Of a stretch of DNA of 6,168 bases, positions 5,013 through 6,168 are shown piece after piece; positions within the stretch are counted from its first letter, which is position 1, and every line of letters starts with the position of its first letter. The notes beneath the pieces are model-generated. The model was not told the DNA's origin and ran no database searches. It saw only the letters and a program-made list of their open reading frames with translations. The translations under genes were made by a program, and so were the position numbers. Source of the stretch: an uncultured Acidobacteriota bacterium (lineage in GTDB: Bacteria; Acidobacteriota; JAAYUB01); the NCBI GenBank assembly GCA_937925645.1, contig CALAMB010000420.1, positions 1 through 6,168 of the forward strand. Reading direction: 5' to 3'.

Positions 5013-5103
5013 ATACCCATTCACCCATTCACCCATTCACCGATTCACCCATTCACCCATTCACCCATTCACCCATTCACCTTTCTCTCTCCCCCCAATT
5101 CAT
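5007..5103 (+). terminator. Candidate Rho-loading (rut-like) tract
   Basis: These 97 bases contain a single G (5042) and are dominated by C, A and T, including the attcaccc array and a CTCTCTCCCCCC run. RNA from the + strand would be C-rich, G-poor and unstructured with evenly spaced pyrimidine-C dinucleotides, which is the known signature of Rho utilisation sites. It lies after the three-gene operon and before ygeW. This is composition-based inference only. A termination point would have to lie within or just downstream, and ygeW starts at 5143. Confidence 0.35.
5019..5082. repeat. Tandem octamer array, 8 units of attcaccc type
   Basis: Eight head-to-tail units occur: attcaccc six times, attcaccg once (5035-5042) and attcacct as the last. 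The attcaccg unit is identical to the main unit of the array at 20-115, and both arrays have the same orientation, so they belong to one repeat family about 4.9 kb apart. The array ends about 60 bases before ygeW. Confidence 0.93.
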
Positions 5104-5104
5104 G

Positions 5105-5110
5105 TAAAAT
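5105..5110 (+). promoter_or_regulatory. Weak candidate -10 for ygeW
   Basis: TAAAAT lies in a short AT-rich island (5102-5128), unusual in this GC-rich window, 32 bases before the ygeW start. The 17-base-spaced -35 position holds TTTCTC, a poor match. ygeW may have its own promoter here because about 310 bases of repeats separate it from the upstream genes. Confidence 0.25.
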
Positions 5111-5128
5111 ACACTTTTTCATTTCATC

Positions 5129-5134
5129 GAGGAG
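5129..5134 (+). promoter_or_regulatory. Ribosome binding site of ygeW
   Basis: GAGGAG lies eight bases before ATG 5143. A second in-frame ATG at 5149 is farther from it (14 bases), so 5143 is preferred. Confidence 0.8.
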
Positions 5135-5142
5135 ACGGCGAT

Positions 5143-6168
5143 ATGTCCATGGAATTCATCGGGCGCTGCATCGGGGAGCTGGCGGACCTGGATGTCCAAA
5201 TGGCCGGCGAGGACTTCCTCCTGACCTGGGACAAGTCGGACGCGGAGATCCGGGCCACCGCGCTGGTGGCCGACGCCCTCAAGGCGCTCCACCACCGCGG
5301 CGTCAGCTCTAAGGTTTTCGAGACGGGCGTGGCGGTGTCCATTTTCCGCGACAAGTCCACCCGGACGCGCTTCAGCTTCGCCTCGGCGGCCAACGCGCTG
5401 GGGCTGGCCCTGGCCGACCTGGACGAGGAGAAGTCACAGATCAGCCACGGCGAGACCGTCCGCGAGACGGCCAACATGATTTCTTTCCTCACCGAGGTGA
5501 TCGGCATCCGCGACGACATGTACCTGGGCGAGGGGAACCGCTACATGCGCGAGGTGGCCGCGGCCGTGGCGGAGGGACACCGCACCGGCGTGCTCCACCA
5601 GCGTCCCGCCGTGGTCAACCTCCAGTGCGACATCGACCATCCCACCCAGACCATGGCCGACCTGCTGTGGCTGAAAGAGCACTTCGGCTCCTTTGAGGCG
5701 CTGCGGGGCAAGCGCATCGCCATGACCTGGGCCTACTCGCCGAGCTACGGCAAGCCGCTGTCGGTGCCCCAGGGGATCATCGGCCTCATGACCCGCTTCG
5801 GCATGGACGTGGTGCTGGCCCACCCCGACGGCTACAACCTGATCCCCGAAGTGGAACAGGTGGCGGCCACCCACGCCACCCGGTCCGGCGGCCGCTACAC
5901 CCGGGTCGCCTCGATGGCGGAGGCGTTCCGGGACGCCGACGTGGTCTACCCCAAGTCGTGGGCGCCCTACCCGGTGATGCAGCGGCGCACCGAGCTGCTC
6001 AAGAACCGGGACAAGCAGGGGCTGGCCGACCTGGAGAAGGAATGCCTGGACCAGAACGCCGGCCACCGGGACTGGGAGTGCACCGAGGAGATGATGAAGC
6101 TCACCCGCGGCGCCGCCGCGCTCTACCTGCACTGCCTCCCCGCCGACATCTCCGGCGTGAGCTGCGAG
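5143..6168 (+). CDS. ygeW: Knotted carbamoyltransferase YgeW, 3' end missing
   Basis: 342 codons are visible; E. coli YgeW has about 396, so roughly 50 C-terminal residues lie beyond the window. It belongs to the aspartate/ornithine transcarbamylase superfamily, in the trefoil-knotted group. Carbamoyl-phosphate-binding motifs are present: FRDKSTRTRFSF (68-79), HPTQ (166-169) and HCLP (330-333). Blocks typical of YgeW are ISHGETVRETANMISF (100-115), MTWAYSPSYGKPLSVPQGII (194-213), YPKSWAPY (269-276) and LPADISGVSCE at the edge. From memory, these are nearly identical to the E. coli protein, including FLLTW near the N-terminus, which supports start 5143. YgeW does not act as a normal ATCase or OTCase. 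It has been linked to ureido compounds in anaerobic purine breakdown, where phosphorolysis would yield carbamoyl phosphate. That role is inference here. It is separated from the upstream operon by repeat-filled DNA but has the same orientation. Confidence 0.96.
   Translation, partial: MSMEFIGRCIGELADLDVQMAGEDFLLTWDKSDAEIRATALVADALKALHHRGVSSKVFETGVAVSIFRDKSTRTRFSFASAANALGLALADLDEEKSQISHGETVRETANMISFLTEVIGIRDDMYLGEGNRYMREVAAAVAEGHRTGVLHQRPAVVNLQCDIDHPTQTMADLLWLKEHFGSFEALRGKRIAMTWAYSPSYGKPLSVPQGIIGLMTRFGMDVVLAHPDGYNLIPEVEQVAATHATRSGGRYTRVASMAEAFRDADVVYPKSWAPYPVMQRRTELLKNRDKQGLADLEKECLDQNAGHRDWECTEEMMKLTRGAAALYLHCLPADISGVSCE

Noticed and set aside
4947..5312. Open frame encoding a repeated IHPFTHSP peptide
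   Set aside because: The peptide is a translation of the octamer array, which then runs out of frame into ygeW. There is no good ribosome binding site.

Overview
The window is GC-rich bacterial DNA with three complete genes and one that runs off the right edge, all on the + strand. They look like part of an anaerobic purine or uric-acid catabolism locus. The last gene is a close match to YgeW, the knotted carbamoyltransferase of the E. coli yge/xdh region. The first three encode a cyclic-amide hydrolase of the hydantoinase/dihydropyrimidinase superfamily and the molybdenum and [2Fe-2S] subunits of a xanthine-dehydrogenase-family hydroxylase. The organism cannot be fixed from the sequence. High GC, strong G/C third-position bias and intergenic DNA full of short tandem repeats recall environmental lineages such as Acidobacteriota, but this is only an impression.

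Layout. Positions 1-700 are non-coding: a 12-unit octamer array (20-115), then about 580 bases unusually rich in inverted repeats. These include an inverted pair of 47-base two-hairpin units (157-203 and 365-411) with compensatory base changes, a GTTCA/TGAAC dyad (486-500), two related 23-base palindromes (523-545, 616-638) and a 21-base direct repeat carrying dyads (566-586, 589-609). A candidate extended -10 (686-694) lies so close to the first ATG (701) that the transcript may be leaderless. Positions 701-4832 hold three overlapping genes: hydantoinase-like (701-2059), Mo subunit (2047-4362) and Fe-S subunit (4353-4832). Positions 4828-5082 are a run of five different short tandem-repeat families, ending in a second octamer array of the same family as the first. 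The nearly G-free tract there is a plausible Rho-loading site. ygeW begins at 5143 with a good ribosome binding site and is cut at the right edge after 342 codons.

How the genes may work together: the Mo/Fe-S enzyme would hydroxylate a purine-type heterocycle, the amidohydrolase would open a cyclic amide ring, and YgeW would handle carbamoyl transfer or phosphorolysis of a ureido product, with carbamoyl phosphate available for ATP formation. The FAD subunit, carbamate kinase and ygeX/ygeY-like genes expected in such a locus are not in the window. The substrate assignments are inference. The family assignments rest on visible motifs.
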